A stretch of DNA of 64,000 nt from Patiriisocius marinistellae (GCF_009014635.1 NZ_BKCF01000002.1:124001-188000), one strand, 5' to 3'. Positions 19,159 through 28,454 are shown, counted from the stretch's first letter. Numbers and translations: made by a program. Notes: a model not told the origin generated them from the letters alone.

Positions 19159-19204
19159 CCTAATATTTTAAACTAATTAATATAGGATGATAATATTTAA
19201 TAAT

Positions 19205-20242
19205 TTATTTAATAATTAGCTTCTTTATAATATTTGTGTTTCTACTAGAAAGTTGCAACAAATATAGTCCACTAGATAAAGAACTTACATCAATTTCATT
19301 TGCTTGGTTTACTTCTAGTGTTGCTACCCTTTTTCCTGTAACTGTATAAATCATTGCAGTTATAGATTCAGTAGTGTTTGTGTTGTAAATACTTACAGTA
19401 TTAGTAGCTGGATTAGGAGCAATAGTAATTTTAGAAAGAATATTGTCTTCTATTGAAAAAAGATCCCATCGATCCTCTGCAGCTTCTCCGCCCCATATAA
19501 GCGTTGCTAAATAAGGGTTATCAATAAAAGGGTTACGATTTCCGTAGTTGGTTTCAAGGTATGGATTTCTTTGATCTTCAAAATCACTTACGGGATCTTC
19601 AATGTTCCACTGTAAATATACTTGTAGCATATCATTTCCGCTTTGCGTAGCTCCTACACCATTTAAAGAAGGTAAGCATTGATTTCCATATCGAGTGTAC
19701 ATATACATCATAATACGTGCTACATCGCCTTTCCACTCGTCGCCAGGATACCAGTTTCCACTCCCAACATTACCAGCATTACCAGAGCCATCAGCAAATT
19801 TTTTACTTCCTCTATTATTATTCATTTGTTGATCACTTGACCTTAAATTGTGTGGGTCTGCGCCAATCCCTGTGGTACCATTATTAACATTTCCCATTGA
19901 TGGATTTGCATTTGAACGTGCAAAAGTATGTTCTCTATTATATTCACATGTAGTGCCTCCAAAATCATCTTTGTCCCTACTACGTTGAGTTGTACAACTA
20001 GAATCATCATAGCCATAAATTAATATAACGTTGTTTGAGTTTTCTGTGTCCTCATCAGTGAATTTTACAGAATCTCTAATATCCCCATAAGTGAAAGAGT
20101 TATTGTTAATATTAATTTTTTGCTGGAGTTCTTGATATAGCGCTTGTCCAGTTAATGTTAAATCAACATCATTGTAATAAGCTTGTTGTGCACTTGCTAT
20201 AGTTGTAAAAATTATTGCAAATAAGAGTGTAATTTTTTTCAT
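19205..20242 (-). CDS. Secreted endonuclease I family nuclease with type IX sorting domain
   Basis: A 345-residue exported DNA/RNA endonuclease related to EndA/NucM. The signal peptide is MKKITLLFAIIFTTIASAQ. The HNH-like nuclease core (about residues 25-255) shows YNREHTFARS, ADPHNLRSSD and GDEWKGDVARIMMYM, the usual metal and catalytic segments. The C-terminal 70 residues (IAPNPATN ... SGLYLLQLSS) are a type IX secretion signal. A likely role is extracellular DNA digestion for phosphate and nucleosides. It starts six bases after the rsmB stop, so it may be co-transcribed with rsmB. Confidence 0.93.
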   Translation of the reverse strand: MKKITLLFAIIFTTIASAQQAYYNDVDLTLTGQALYQELQQKININNNSFTYGDIRDSVKFTDEDTENSNNVILIYGYDDSSCTTQRSRDKDDFGGTTCEYNREHTFARSNANPSMGNVNNGTTGIGADPHNLRSSDQQMNNNRGSKKFADGSGNAGNVGSGNWYPGDEWKGDVARIMMYMYTRYGNQCLPSLNGVGATQSGNDMLQVYLQWNIEDPVSDFEDQRNPYLETNYGNRNPFIDNPYLATLIWGGEAAEDRWDLFSIEDNILSKITIAPNPATNTVSIYNTNTTESITAMIYTVTGKRVATLEVNQANEIDVSSLSSGLYLLQLSSRNTNIIKKLIIK

Positions 20243-20248
20243 AAGTGT

Positions 20249-21469
20249 TTAATCTTCTATTGTTTTCTTTTTTAATAAAGCTATATAAAAACCATCAAAT
20301 CCAGATTTTGAAGGAAGGATTTTTTCCTCTTTTACAAATTCAAAATCTTTGCCAGATTCTCTTTTTAAAAATGCTTTAACTTGTTTTTCATTTTCACTAG
20401 GTAGTATAGAACAAGTAGCATATACTAAATCTCCACCAGGTTTTACCATTCTAGAATAAGAATCAAGAATTTCGGCTTGAGTTTTAGTTATTTCAGCAAG
20501 AAAATCAGGGTTCATTTTCCATTTAGTATCTGGGTTTCTTTTTAAAACCCCAAGTCCTGTACATGGTGAATCTAGTAATACCTTATCTGCTTTTCCTATT
20601 AATTTTTTTATCACTTTAGTTGAGTCGATAACGCGCGTTTCAATATTATGAATACCATTACGGCGTGCTCTTCTCTTGAGTTCATTTAATTTATTTTGAT
20701 AAATATCTAGTGATAATACTTGTCCAGTATTTTCCATTAAGGAAGCAATATGTAAACTTTTCCCACCAGCTCCAGCACATGCATCCACAATGCGTTGTCC
20801 AGGTTGAGGATCTAACATGGCTGCTACTTTTTGAGAAGATGCATCTTGTACTTCAAACCAACCATTTTTAAAAGCATCTGAAGTGAATACATTTGCGCGT
20901 TCTACTAATTTTAGTGCAAAAGGGTATCCTTTTATTCTTTCAGTACGAATGTCTAGGTCGCTTAACGCATTTTCAACATCTTCAATCTTAGCTTTCATTG
21001 GGTTAACTCGTAGTACAACATCTGCTAATTGATTTAGTGCAGCAAGTTCCTTATCCCATTTCTTTCCTAGTTCTTTTTCACCAAGTTCATCTAACCAATC
21101 TGGAATAGACTCTCTTACTTTTCTAGTTTTCGAAGCCTCATCAAATCTTCCTTTAATTCGGCGAGTAGGTGTGCCTTCAAACTGTGGCCAGTCTGGTAAT
21201 TTTATACCCTTCATTGTAGCCCAAACGGCAAACATTCTAAACAAGTCTTCTCTTTTATAAGGCTCTTTAACTTCAGCTATTTCGGCATATAGACGTTTCC
21301 ATCTTACAATGTCGTAGGTAGTTTCAGCAATAAACGCGCGGTCTCTTGAGCCCCAACGTTTATCTCTTTTCAATGTGTCTTTAAGTACTTTAGATGCCAT
21401 TTTATCATCGTTAAATATTAGATTTAACGAGTCAATTGTTGCAAATACTAAGGTGCGGTGTAATCTCAT
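20249..21469 (-). CDS. 16S rRNA m5C methyltransferase, RsmB/NOP family
   Basis: S-adenosylmethionine-dependent rRNA cytosine-C5 methyltransferase. The SAM motif is DACAGAGGKS, and the two cysteines are in DSPCTGLGVLKRNPD and YATCSILPSE. An N-terminal NusB-like region and the PUA-like linker precede the catalytic domain. I set the start at the ATG at 21469 because the flavobacterial family begins MRLHR; an upstream in-frame ATG at 21502 adds 11 hydrophobic residues. A perfect -7 box lies at 21516-21523. Confidence 0.9.
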   Translation of the reverse strand: MRLHRTLVFATIDSLNLIFNDDKMASKVLKDTLKRDKRWGSRDRAFIAETTYDIVRWKRLYAEIAEVKEPYKREDLFRMFAVWATMKGIKLPDWPQFEGTPTRRIKGRFDEASKTRKVRESIPDWLDELGEKELGKKWDKELAALNQLADVVLRVNPMKAKIEDVENALSDLDIRTERIKGYPFALKLVERANVFTSDAFKNGWFEVQDASSQKVAAMLDPQPGQRIVDACAGAGGKSLHIASLMENTGQVLSLDIYQNKLNELKRRARRNGIHNIETRVIDSTKVIKKLIGKADKVLLDSPCTGLGVLKRNPDTKWKMNPDFLAEITKTQAEILDSYSRMVKPGGDLVYATCSILPSENEKQVKAFLKRESGKDFEFVKEEKILPSKSGFDGFYIALLKKKTIED

Positions 21470-21515
21470 AACTAGTAGGTATAATGCATTAAATTTCAGC
21501 ATGCATTAATTTGTG

Positions 21516-21523
21516 CAAAGGTA
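21516..21523 (-). promoter_or_regulatory. -7 box of the rsmB-like gene
   Basis: The minus strand reads TACCTTTG, with a predicted transcript start near 21509. This leaves a leader of about 40 bases to the ATG at 21469. Confidence 0.5.
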
Positions 21524-21574
21524 TAATAATGGCAATGATTTGTTTTGGTTACTTTTACTTAAAATTTCTTAAAA

Positions 21575-22615
21575 ATGCGTTTCATATTTTTAGTGCTTTC
21601 GGTTACTCTTTTTTTTTCTTGTACTTCGGAAATGAGGCAACCATTTACCACCGTAACAATTACCGAAATATTATCAGATAGCCTAAGCGTGAGAGCTATC
21701 TCGCCTCAAGATGCAAATAGTGTTTGGTTTGCTGCAAATAGAGGAGTGGTAGGTTTGATAGATGGAAAAATACCAAAGATTGCAACTGTTAAGTACGAAG
21801 ATGTGGTTTTAAATTTTAGAGCAATAGCAAAAACAGAAAAAGCTGTATTTGTATTAAGTATTGAAAACCCAGCAGTATTATATAAGATGGATGTTGCTAA
21901 TAATGAAGCTCAAAATATGACAGAGGTATATGTAGAAAATGGAGAGGGCGTTTTTTATGATGCTATAAATTTTTGGAATGAAAATGAAGGAATAGCAATG
22001 GGAGATCCTATAAATGGATGCCTTTCTATTATTATTACTAGAGATGCCGGTATAACTTGGAACAAACTATCTTGTGATATAGTGCCGCCAATTATCGAAG
22101 GAGAAGCAGCTTTTGCAGCAAGTAATTCAAATATTTCTATTGTTGGAAATCATGCTTGGATTGCAACAGGAGGGAAGCGAGCAAGAGTATTTCACTCGTC
22201 TGATAAAGGTAAAACATGGGAGGTTTTTAATACACCTATGGTACAAGGAAATGTAATGACAGGAATTTATAGCATTGATTTTTTTAATGAGAAAACAGGA
22301 GTCATTTTTGGAGGTGATTGGGAGCGAAAAGAATTTAATGAAGGAAACAAAGCCATCACAAATGATGGCGGGCAAACGTGGCAATTAATAAGTAATGGTA
22401 GGGGGCCTGGTTATCGTTCATCAGTAAAATTTGTACCAAATACAAATGGTGAAGCATTAGTAGCCGTAGGCTCGCCAGGTATATCTTACAGCAATAATGC
22501 AGGAAAAGATTGGGTTGAGTTATCCAATGAAGGATTTTATGCTATTGAATTTGTAAGTGATTCAATAGCTTTTGCTAGTGGTAGTAATAAGATTTCAAGA
22601 TTGGTCTTTAAATAA
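21575..22615 (+). CDS. YCF48/BNR-type beta-propeller lipoprotein
   Basis: A 346-residue lipoprotein: the signal peptide ends in the lipobox LFFSC, so it is anchored by the cysteine at about residue 16. Propeller repeats of the YCF48/sortilin kind are visible as D.G.TW-type strands (DAGITWNKL, DKGKTWEVF, DGGQTWQLI, NAGKDWVEL). It is often labelled oxidoreductase in flavobacteria but no cofactor motif is seen. The role is unknown; such propellers usually act as assembly or binding platforms in the cell envelope. Confidence 0.85.
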   Translation: MRFIFLVLSVTLFFSCTSEMRQPFTTVTITEILSDSLSVRAISPQDANSVWFAANRGVVGLIDGKIPKIATVKYEDVVLNFRAIAKTEKAVFVLSIENPAVLYKMDVANNEAQNMTEVYVENGEGVFYDAINFWNENEGIAMGDPINGCLSIIITRDAGITWNKLSCDIVPPIIEGEAAFAASNSNISIVGNHAWIATGGKRARVFHSSDKGKTWEVFNTPMVQGNVMTGIYSIDFFNEKTGVIFGGDWERKEFNEGNKAITNDGGQTWQLISNGRGPGYRSSVKFVPNTNGEALVAVGSPGISYSNNAGKDWVELSNEGFYAIEFVSDSIAFASGSNKISRLVFK

Positions 22616-22650
22616 AATGCTCGTATAAAAGTCAATTTATACGAGCATTT
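22615..22650. terminator. Bidirectional terminator
   Basis: A 15-base stem (22615-22629 with 22636-22650) and a six-base loop lie directly after the YCF48-like stop, with T on the plus side and A at its base. It sits between two convergent genes. Confidence 0.88.
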
Positions 22651-22667
22651 TTAATGAGTTTTAAAGC

Positions 22668-23141
22668 TTAGGGTCGATCTCTTTTCCTTCCATCACCTTT
22701 TTTTTTTCCATCACTACCCCTTTTGCTAAAGCGTTTTAATAGATTTTTTTTAAAATCATTCTCAGCTTTTTGCAATTTGATAAATTTTTGTGGAGAAATT
22801 ACTCCCTTTAAAGACTTTCTTAAGCTTATTTCATTTTTTAAGCCTTCCGCTTTAAAGTTTTCATGTTTTTCAATAAGCGTGTTTGCTTCAGCGTCACTTA
22901 ATTTATCAACGCCGTCATCTTTAAACTTTTCAAAAACTTCTTTTCGTACATTTTTTCTTAATGTCATCATTACCTCTTCATGAGCATTATAAATAGGCCA
23001 GAACTTTTCAGCCTCAGCAGTAGTTAATGATAATGCTTCTGTAATGTGCGCTGTTTTATAAGCTTTTATTTTTTCAAATCTTTTTTCTTGTGCGTTCAAT
23101 CCTATGCTACATAGAAATAGAACAATCATTATTTTTTTCAT
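22668..23141 (-). CDS. Spy/LTXXQ-like periplasmic protein of an ECF sigma operon
   Basis: A 157-residue exported protein. The signal peptide is MKKIMIVLFLCSIGLNAQ. The rest is helical and charged, with LSLTTAEAEKFWPIYN and LSDAEANTLIEKHE repeats resembling the LTxxQ helices of Spy/CpxP-type proteins, and an Arg/Lys/Gly/Asp-rich tail. It is the third gene after an ECF sigma factor and a one-membrane-segment protein. It probably takes part in envelope stress sensing or chaperoning. It is preceded by a conserved hairpin leader at its ATG. Confidence 0.8.
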   Translation of the reverse strand: MKKIMIVLFLCSIGLNAQEKRFEKIKAYKTAHITEALSLTTAEAEKFWPIYNAHEEVMMTLRKNVRKEVFEKFKDDGVDKLSDAEANTLIEKHENFKAEGLKNEISLRKSLKGVISPQKFIKLQKAENDFKKNLLKRFSKRGSDGKKKGDGRKRDRP

Positions 23142-23168
23142 ATTTATTGCCCGTAAAGACGGGTAACT
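23142..23168 (-). promoter_or_regulatory. Hairpin leader abutting the Spy-like start codon
   Basis: The minus strand reads AGTTACCCGTCTTTACGGGC, then AATAAAT and the ATG. CCCG pairs with CGGG around a short CTTT-containing loop. Counting the ATG, the 30 bases match 25 of 30 in the leader of the S41 peptidase gene at 55165-55194, at identical distance to the ATG. Confidence 0.55.
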
Positions 23169-23203
23169 TTTTAAACATCTTTTTTAAAAAGATGGAGATT
23201 AAT

Positions 23204-23692
23204 TTATTCGTTTATAATCGTGTATGTATCAATTGTTTCTAGAAGATATTCTTCTAGCGCAGTTTCTTGAAAAAGAACGTCTTCAATTTCAAGCATTTCT
23301 ATTTCATCATCAGATATTTCTGCAGATATATCATCAAGTGAAATGGAAATATTATCTGAGATTATATAATCCTCAATATTTGTCATTGCAATGGTCTCAA
23401 GCGATGCGTCATTTTGGTTATTTGTAAATGTGAAAATAACCGCAAGGCAAGCAGCAATTGAAACTCCTACTAATGCAAGTTTTCTTAAATTTATAACCTT
23501 AGGTTCAGTTTTTAAAATTTCCGAAGTAAAATTTGTTCCTTTAATAGATTCAAAATAAGTATTGGGTGCTTTAAATCCGGTCTGTGAAGGGATTTTTTCT
23601 AATTTTAATTTTAATGCAAGATCTTTCTCAAAGTTATTAAGATATCCTTCTGGCATTTTAAAACCGTGTGTATGTTGTTTGTTTTCTTGCAT
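23204..23692 (-). CDS. Putative anti-sigma factor with one membrane segment
   Basis: A 162-residue protein with a cytoplasmic N-terminal part (about residues 1-68), one membrane helix (LALVGVSIAACLAVIFTF, about 71-89) and a very acidic outer part rich in D, E and I. It lies 22 bases after the ECF sigma gene and before the Spy-like gene, the usual place for the cognate anti-sigma. No zinc anti-sigma motif is visible, so the function rests on position and topology. Confidence 0.7.
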   Translation of the reverse strand: MQENKQHTHGFKMPEGYLNNFEKDLALKLKLEKIPSQTGFKAPNTYFESIKGTNFTSEILKTEPKVINLRKLALVGVSIAACLAVIFTFTNNQNDASLETIAMTNIEDYIISDNISISLDDISAEISDDEIEMLEIEDVLFQETALEEYLLETIDTYTIINE

Positions 23693-23714
23693 CGCTTCTA
23701 TGACTTATCTTAGG

Positions 23715-24266
23715 TTAAAAGGTTTCATTTGACTTTAGATACTCGGTCACTTTTTTTGCAGCAATATGATAGCTGCTTTTTAATCCACCTACTGAGGTTT
23801 GTAATATTTCTGAAAGTTCTTCAAATGTATGAGACTCAAAATATTTCATGTTAAAAACTAGTTTTTGTTTTTCGGGTAGAGTTGCAATAGCCTGCTGTAA
23901 TAGTAGTTGTATTGTGTCTCCTTCAAAGTAAACATCAGTCTTAAGGTTTTCAATAGCTCTTGTTTGTAACTCTCCAGGAGAAATCTGCATTCGTTTAGAT
24001 TTCTTCTTTATAAATGTAAGTGCCTCATTAGTTGCAATGCGGTACATCCAAGTATATAGTTTACTATCTCCTTTAAACGATTCAAGATTTCTATAGACTT
24101 TAATAAAAGTGTTTTGTAGCACATCATCTGTATCATCATGGTTGAGTACAATTTTCCTTATATGCCAGTATAAACGCTCCTTATACATGGTAACAAGCTC
24201 ATTAAAAGCCTTATCCTTTGTAAGTGGTTTAATTAAATTTTCAATAAATACTTGTTCTTCTTTCAA
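23715..24266 (-). CDS. ECF-type RNA polymerase sigma factor
   Basis: A 183-residue sigma-70 family protein. Region 2 contains DDTDDVLQNTFIKVYRNLESF-like and LYTWMYRIATNEAL segments; region 4 contains ATLPEKQKLVFNMKYFESHTF and the helix-turn-helix LSEILQTSVGGLKSSYH. The start is a TTG at 24266; an in-frame stop lies four codons upstream and the next ATG (residue 27) would cut into region 2. It heads the minus-strand operon with the anti-sigma and Spy-like genes. Confidence 0.93.
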   Translation of the reverse strand: MKEEQVFIENLIKPLTKDKAFNELVTMYKERLYWHIRKIVLNHDDTDDVLQNTFIKVYRNLESFKGDSKLYTWMYRIATNEALTFIKKKSKRMQISPGELQTRAIENLKTDVYFEGDTIQLLLQQAIATLPEKQKLVFNMKYFESHTFEELSEILQTSVGGLKSSYHIAAKKVTEYLKSNETF

Positions 24267-24423
24267 AGTAAGTTTTTTATTATGACGATATTTTTTAAAA
24301 ATAGTTTAATTATTGTTTCTGAAATTTCTAACAATCAAATAAATATCGATTAAAACCAATTTTATTACGATAAAATACATTAAAAGTGTGTTTGTAAGAA
24401 AATTCTTCATATATTCGCATAGC

Positions 24424-24515
24424 AAATAACATATACGATTTTATTATGTGCCTCAAATATAATAGAACCGTACTGAAAACGGGATTAAGCGGGGGCTATC
24501 CCGTTTTCGCTTTTT
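24424..24515 (+). ncRNA. Candidate small RNA ending in a G-rich-loop terminator hairpin
   Basis: The 554-base gap 24267-24820 has no convincing protein gene. An 11-base perfect stem, GAAAACGGGAT (24475-24485) with ATCCCGTTTTC (24498-24508), encloses a loop containing GGGGGCT and is followed by GCTTTTT. No gene on the plus strand precedes it, so it would end an independent transcript. A poor promoter (TATATTCG at 24410-24417) is the only start signal seen. Confidence 0.35.
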
Positions 24516-24611
24516 GTAAGAATCGTTGTAGGAATAAAGCCTAAGATTAACACTTAAAAAGTAAATTATAACGATTAAAAGCGTATTTATAAGATTAAGC
24601 GTTCTTTTTTC

Positions 24612-24642
24612 TTGTTTGTTGAAATGTTAATTTATATATTTG
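24612..24642 (+). promoter_or_regulatory. Bacteroidota promoter of a candidate small RNA
   Basis: TTG (24612-24614), a spacer of 20 bases, then TATATTTG (24635-24642): both the -33 and -7 elements match at the expected spacing. There is no open reading frame downstream before the terminator at 24725. Confidence 0.65.
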
Positions 24643-24648
24643 TACCAT

Positions 24649-24729
24649 ACTTATGATACTAAGCAACTTGCGAGCCCTAAATGTAAGTTGCTAAAAACAA
24701 AGAGCGAAGCCCCAAATCGCTCTTTTTTT
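24649..24729 (+). ncRNA. Candidate small RNA with two hairpins and C-rich loops
   Basis: About 80 bases follow the promoter. Hairpin 1: AGCAACTT (24662-24669) with AAGTTGCT (24685-24692), loop GCGAGCCCTAAATGT. Hairpin 2: AAAGAGCGA (24699-24707) with TCGCTCTTT (24717-24725), loop AGCCCCAAA, followed by T to 24729, a normal terminator. The two loops share the pattern AGCCCyAAAT. A similar loop ends the candidate RNA at 57690-57759. It could belong to a flavobacterial structured-RNA family such as flavo-1, which I cannot test here. Confidence 0.6.
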
Positions 24730-24820
24730 ATGTAATTAAGTGAAGTTTTAATATCCTAATTAGTATTTACCAATTGTTTAGAATATTCTATAAATTGTAT
24801 TACTAATTGAATGTCAATTT

Positions 24821-26644
24821 CTATCCTAAAGATTGCATTTCTACAAGATTAAAATAAGTACCACGCTTTTCAAGTAATTCATGATGCTTTCCTTGTTCGA
24901 CTATCTCACCTTTGCTTAAAACAACGATAGTATCTGCATTTTGAATGGTAGAAAGTCTATGAGCGATTACTATAGATGTTCTGTTTTTCATCATGTTTTC
25001 TAACGCATCTTGTACAAGCCTTTCGCTCTCTGTATCTAATGCAGAAGTTGCTTCATCTAGAATCATAATAGGTGGGTTTTTCAAAACTGCTCTCGCAATA
25101 CTCAAACGTTGCTTTTGGCCACCACTAAGCTTATTTCCACTATCTCCTATATTTGTTTCGATACCTAACGGTAAGTCTTTTACAAACTCCCAAGCATTGG
25201 CGATTTTTAAAGCATCAATAATTTCTGCATCAGTAGCATTTTCTTTACCTATGCGTAGATTTTGCTTTATAGTATCATTAAATAATATAGAATCTTGAGT
25301 TACCAATCCAAGCAAGTTGCGCAACGAGTGTTGTGTAATATCTTTAATATCGGTATCATCAATTAATATGCGTCCTTCGTTGACATCGTAAAAACGAGTT
25401 ACCAAATTTGCAATGGTACTTTTTCCACTACCACTTTGTCCTACGAGTGCCACCGTGTGACCTTTGGGAACGTTTAAACTAAAATTGCGTAACACCCACT
25501 CATCTTCATATTTAAATGAAATATTATCAATTAATACTTTTTCATTAAAACCATCCTTAATAATTGCATCTGCCTTGTCTTTTATGGCACTTTCTGTTTC
25601 GAGGATTTCTAAAATTCTATCTGCTGCAGAGTTCCCTCTTTTTATACTTGAGTTGGCCTTGCTTATTGCTTTTGCAGGTGTTAATATTTGATAAGCTAAA
25701 GCCATGTAAACTAAAAATGCTTCTGGTTCTAGTGTTTTTTCAACTAAAACCATTTGACCTCCATACCATAACAAAATGGCAATGGTTACAATTCCTAAAA
25801 ACTCACTTGTAGGAGAAGCTAAGTTTTGTCTATTTAATAGTGTATTTGAAGATTTAAACAATCGAGTAGTAGAATCTTTAAACTTTGAACTAAAGATTTT
25901 TTCTGCGTTAAAGCCTTTGATAATTTTTAATCCTCCTAAAGTTTCTTCTAAAATTGATAGAAATACACCTTGTTCTTCCTGCACCTTATCACTGTGCTTT
26001 TTTAAACTTTTACTTATGATAGAAATAACAACTCCAGATATAGGAATGAATATAAATACAAATAAGGTAAGTTTTGCACTAATAAGTAGCATGGCGCCAA
26101 TGGCAAAAAGAATCATTAAAGGTTCTCTTACAATGAGTTCTAATATTGATAAAAAGGAATGTTGAATTTCAAACACATCATTTGTAATTCTTGCTATAGA
26201 GTCTCCTTTACGCTTTTCAGAATAAAAAGAAACTGGAAGGTCTACAGTTTTTTCATAAAGATCATTACGTAAGTCTTTTATAACACCATTGCGTAAAAAC
26301 GAAATAAAATACATTGCTAAATAACCAAAAAGATTTTTCAACAAAAACATGATAATCACCAGTGCTACCATGAAAATAAGCACATCATCAACACCTTCAT
26401 TTGCTTTTTGTGTTACAAAATAATTGAGATAGTCTTCTGCATATTCTTTTCCATTAGCTAAGCCCGTCCATATAGGTTCAACTTCTAGCTTCTCAGTATC
26501 ACCAAAGAGTACTGAGAGCATAGGGAATAATGAAACCATTGCTAAGGTTCCAAAAAGGGCATAAAATATATTTGCAATAACGTTAAGCCAAGCATACATT
26601 TTATATGGTAATGCGTAGCGGAGAATTTTTCTAAATGGTGTCAT
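24821..26644 (-). CDS. ABC exporter, fused permease and ATPase (MsbA/MDR-like)
   Basis: A 607-residue half-transporter with about six membrane helices (residues 15-325), then the ATPase with Walker A GQSGSGKST, signature LSGGQKQRLSIARA, Walker B MILDEATSALD and the switch histidine in IVIAHRLST. It works as a homodimer that exports lipids or hydrophobic compounds; the substrate is not readable. It lies 10 bases after the phosphohexomutase gene on the same strand, so the two are probably co-transcribed. Confidence 0.92.
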   Translation of the reverse strand: MTPFRKILRYALPYKMYAWLNVIANIFYALFGTLAMVSLFPMLSVLFGDTEKLEVEPIWTGLANGKEYAEDYLNYFVTQKANEGVDDVLIFMVALVIIMFLLKNLFGYLAMYFISFLRNGVIKDLRNDLYEKTVDLPVSFYSEKRKGDSIARITNDVFEIQHSFLSILELIVREPLMILFAIGAMLLISAKLTLFVFIFIPISGVVISIISKSLKKHSDKVQEEQGVFLSILEETLGGLKIIKGFNAEKIFSSKFKDSTTRLFKSSNTLLNRQNLASPTSEFLGIVTIAILLWYGGQMVLVEKTLEPEAFLVYMALAYQILTPAKAISKANSSIKRGNSAADRILEILETESAIKDKADAIIKDGFNEKVLIDNISFKYEDEWVLRNFSLNVPKGHTVALVGQSGSGKSTIANLVTRFYDVNEGRILIDDTDIKDITQHSLRNLLGLVTQDSILFNDTIKQNLRIGKENATDAEIIDALKIANAWEFVKDLPLGIETNIGDSGNKLSGGQKQRLSIARAVLKNPPIMILDEATSALDTESERLVQDALENMMKNRTSIVIAHRLSTIQNADTIVVLSKGEIVEQGKHHELLEKRGTYFNLVEMQSLG

Positions 26645-26654
26645 TTACATAGGG

Positions 26655-28370
26655 TTACCCCAATTTTAAATCTGTTATAATTGCCTCAATTTTTTGTTGA
26701 AGCTTTTGCATTGCGCCTTTTTTTTCCAAAGTTTTGACGCTTATGTAAAATTTTATTTTTGGCTCGGTCCCACTTGGGCGTGCTGCAATTTTACTTCCGT
26801 CTTCGGTATAGTAAATCAACACATTGCTTTTGGGAATGTCTAATATTTCCGAAGTACTTGAAATTATATTTTTTGCTTCACTTGAAGCATAATCTTCTAC
26901 TCGTATTACCTTGCTCCCTGCTATTGTAACTAGGGTATTATCACGCAAAGAAGTCATTATATTAGTAATTTCTTCAGCTCCTTTTTTACCTTTTTTGGTT
27001 ACCGAAATGAGGTGTTCTTTATAATAACCAACTTCGTTATAAATTTCGGTGAGGTAATCGTATAATGTGTTTCCTTTTGCTTTTTGCTGTGCTGCAATTT
27101 CGCAAGCCAACAAAGTAGCGGTAACGGCGTCCTTATCTCGTACAAAATCACCTACCATAAATCCAAAACTTTCTTCACCACCACCAATAAAGTCAAGCTG
27201 AGGAAAATCTTTTACCATTTTTGCAATCCACTTAAAACCTGTTAAGCCTTGTTTGTATTCTACATCAAATTTTTGAGCGATTTTCTCAATCATTGGTGTG
27301 GACACTATAGTAGATGCAACAAACTGTTTACCGTTGATTTTATTTTGAGATTTCCATTGTTGTAGTAAGAAATATGTTTTTATTGCCATGGCTTGATTGC
27401 CATTTAAAATAGTCATTTTTCCTTCGTTGTTTCTAACCGCGATTCCTAATCGATCACAATCTGGATCTGTTCCAATTACAATATCTGCATTAGATTTTTC
27501 AGCCAACTCAATTGCCATTTTTAGTGCTTCTGGCTCTTCTGGATTGGGAGAAACTACTGTTGGAAAATCACCATCTGGTTTAGCCTGTTCAGTAACAATT
27601 TGTGTATTTGAATACCCAGCCATTTCAAGCACTTTAGGTATCATTGTTATTGAGGTACCGTGTAATGAAGTAAAAACTATTTTTAAATTTTCTTTAGCTT
27701 GTTTTGGTGTGTTGTAGCTTCCATTTTTTAAAGATGCGTTTGCAAATGCCTCATCAACGTTAGTATCTATATATTTTATGAGATTTTCATCTGCTCTAAA
27801 ATTAATAGCACTGTATTCAAGGTTGTTTATTTCGGCTATAATCTCATTATCTTGAGGAGGAACTAGTTGACCGCCATCTTTCCAATATACTTTATAGCCA
27901 TTATATTCTGGGGGATTGTGAGATGCTGTTAAAACAATTCCGCAATGACAATCAAGATATTTTACAGCGAAAGATAACTCAGGAGTAGGGCGGAGGTCAC
28001 TGAATAAAAATACTTCAATTCCATTTGCAGAGAAAACATCGGCAACTACTTTTGCTAATGTTGCACTATTGTGTCTACAGTCAAAAGCGATAGCAACTTT
28101 TAATATTTCAGAAGGAAAAGAGCGCTTAAGATAATTACTAATTCCTTGGGTATTTTTACCTAAAGTATATTTATTTATACGATTATCTCCCACACCCATT
28201 ACACCACGCATACCACCAGTTCCAAACGCCAAACTTTTATAAAAGCTTTCTTCTAGACCTTGTGGGTCATTTGCAATCATTTCCTTTACGGTGAGTTGTG
28301 TTTTTTTATCAAATGTAGGTGTGAGCCAAACGTTTACACGGTCTAAAGTTTTTGGTTCTATATAAATCAT
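26655..28370 (-). CDS. Phosphoglucomutase/phosphomannomutase family protein
   Basis: A 571-residue alpha-D-phosphohexomutase. The catalytic phosphoserine is in [17 protein letters not shown], the metal loop is [13 protein letters not shown], the sugar loop is GGEESFGF and the phosphate-binding loop is [14 protein letters not shown]. The length fits the PgcA/PGM2-type phosphoglucomutases. The start is set at the ATG at 28370 because a perfect -7 box (28389-28396) lies inside the longer frame, which would begin at 28421. Confidence 0.93.
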   Translation of the reverse strand: MIYIEPKTLDRVNVWLTPTFDKKTQLTVKEMIANDPQGLEESFYKSLAFGTGGMRGVMGVGDNRINKYTLGKNTQGISNYLKRSFPSEILKVAIAFDCRHNSATLAKVVADVFSANGIEVFLFSDLRPTPELSFAVKYLDCHCGIVLTASHNPPEYNGYKVYWKDGGQLVPPQDNEIIAEINNLEYSAINFRADENLIKYIDTNVDEAFANASLKNGSYNTPKQAKENLKIVFTSLHGTSITMIPKVLEMAGYSNTQIVTEQAKPDGDFPTVVSPNPEEPEALKMAIELAEKSNADIVIGTDPDCDRLGIAVRNNEGKMTILNGNQAMAIKTYFLLQQWKSQNKINGKQFVASTIVSTPMIEKIAQKFDVEYKQGLTGFKWIAKMVKDFPQLDFIGGGEESFGFMVGDFVRDKDAVTATLLACEIAAQQKAKGNTLYDYLTEIYNEVGYYKEHLISVTKKGKKGAEEITNIMTSLRDNTLVTIAGSKVIRVEDYASSEAKNIISSTSEILDIPKSNVLIYYTEDGSKIAARPSGTEPKIKFYISVKTLEKKGAMQKLQQKIEAIITDLKLG

Positions 28371-28388
28371 TGGGTTGTTTTCGTGGTG

Positions 28389-28396
28389 CAAAAGTA
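28389..28396 (-). promoter_or_regulatory. -7 box of the phosphohexomutase gene
   Basis: The minus strand reads TACTTTTG, with a TTG 22 bases upstream (plus 28419-28421). The predicted transcript start near 28382 gives a leader of about 12 bases and decides the ATG at 28370. Confidence 0.55.
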
Positions 28397-28454
28397 GCAA
28401 TTTACATGATGATAGCATCAAGCGGATTAGAAAAAGGCAAGTCTTGATAGTAAG

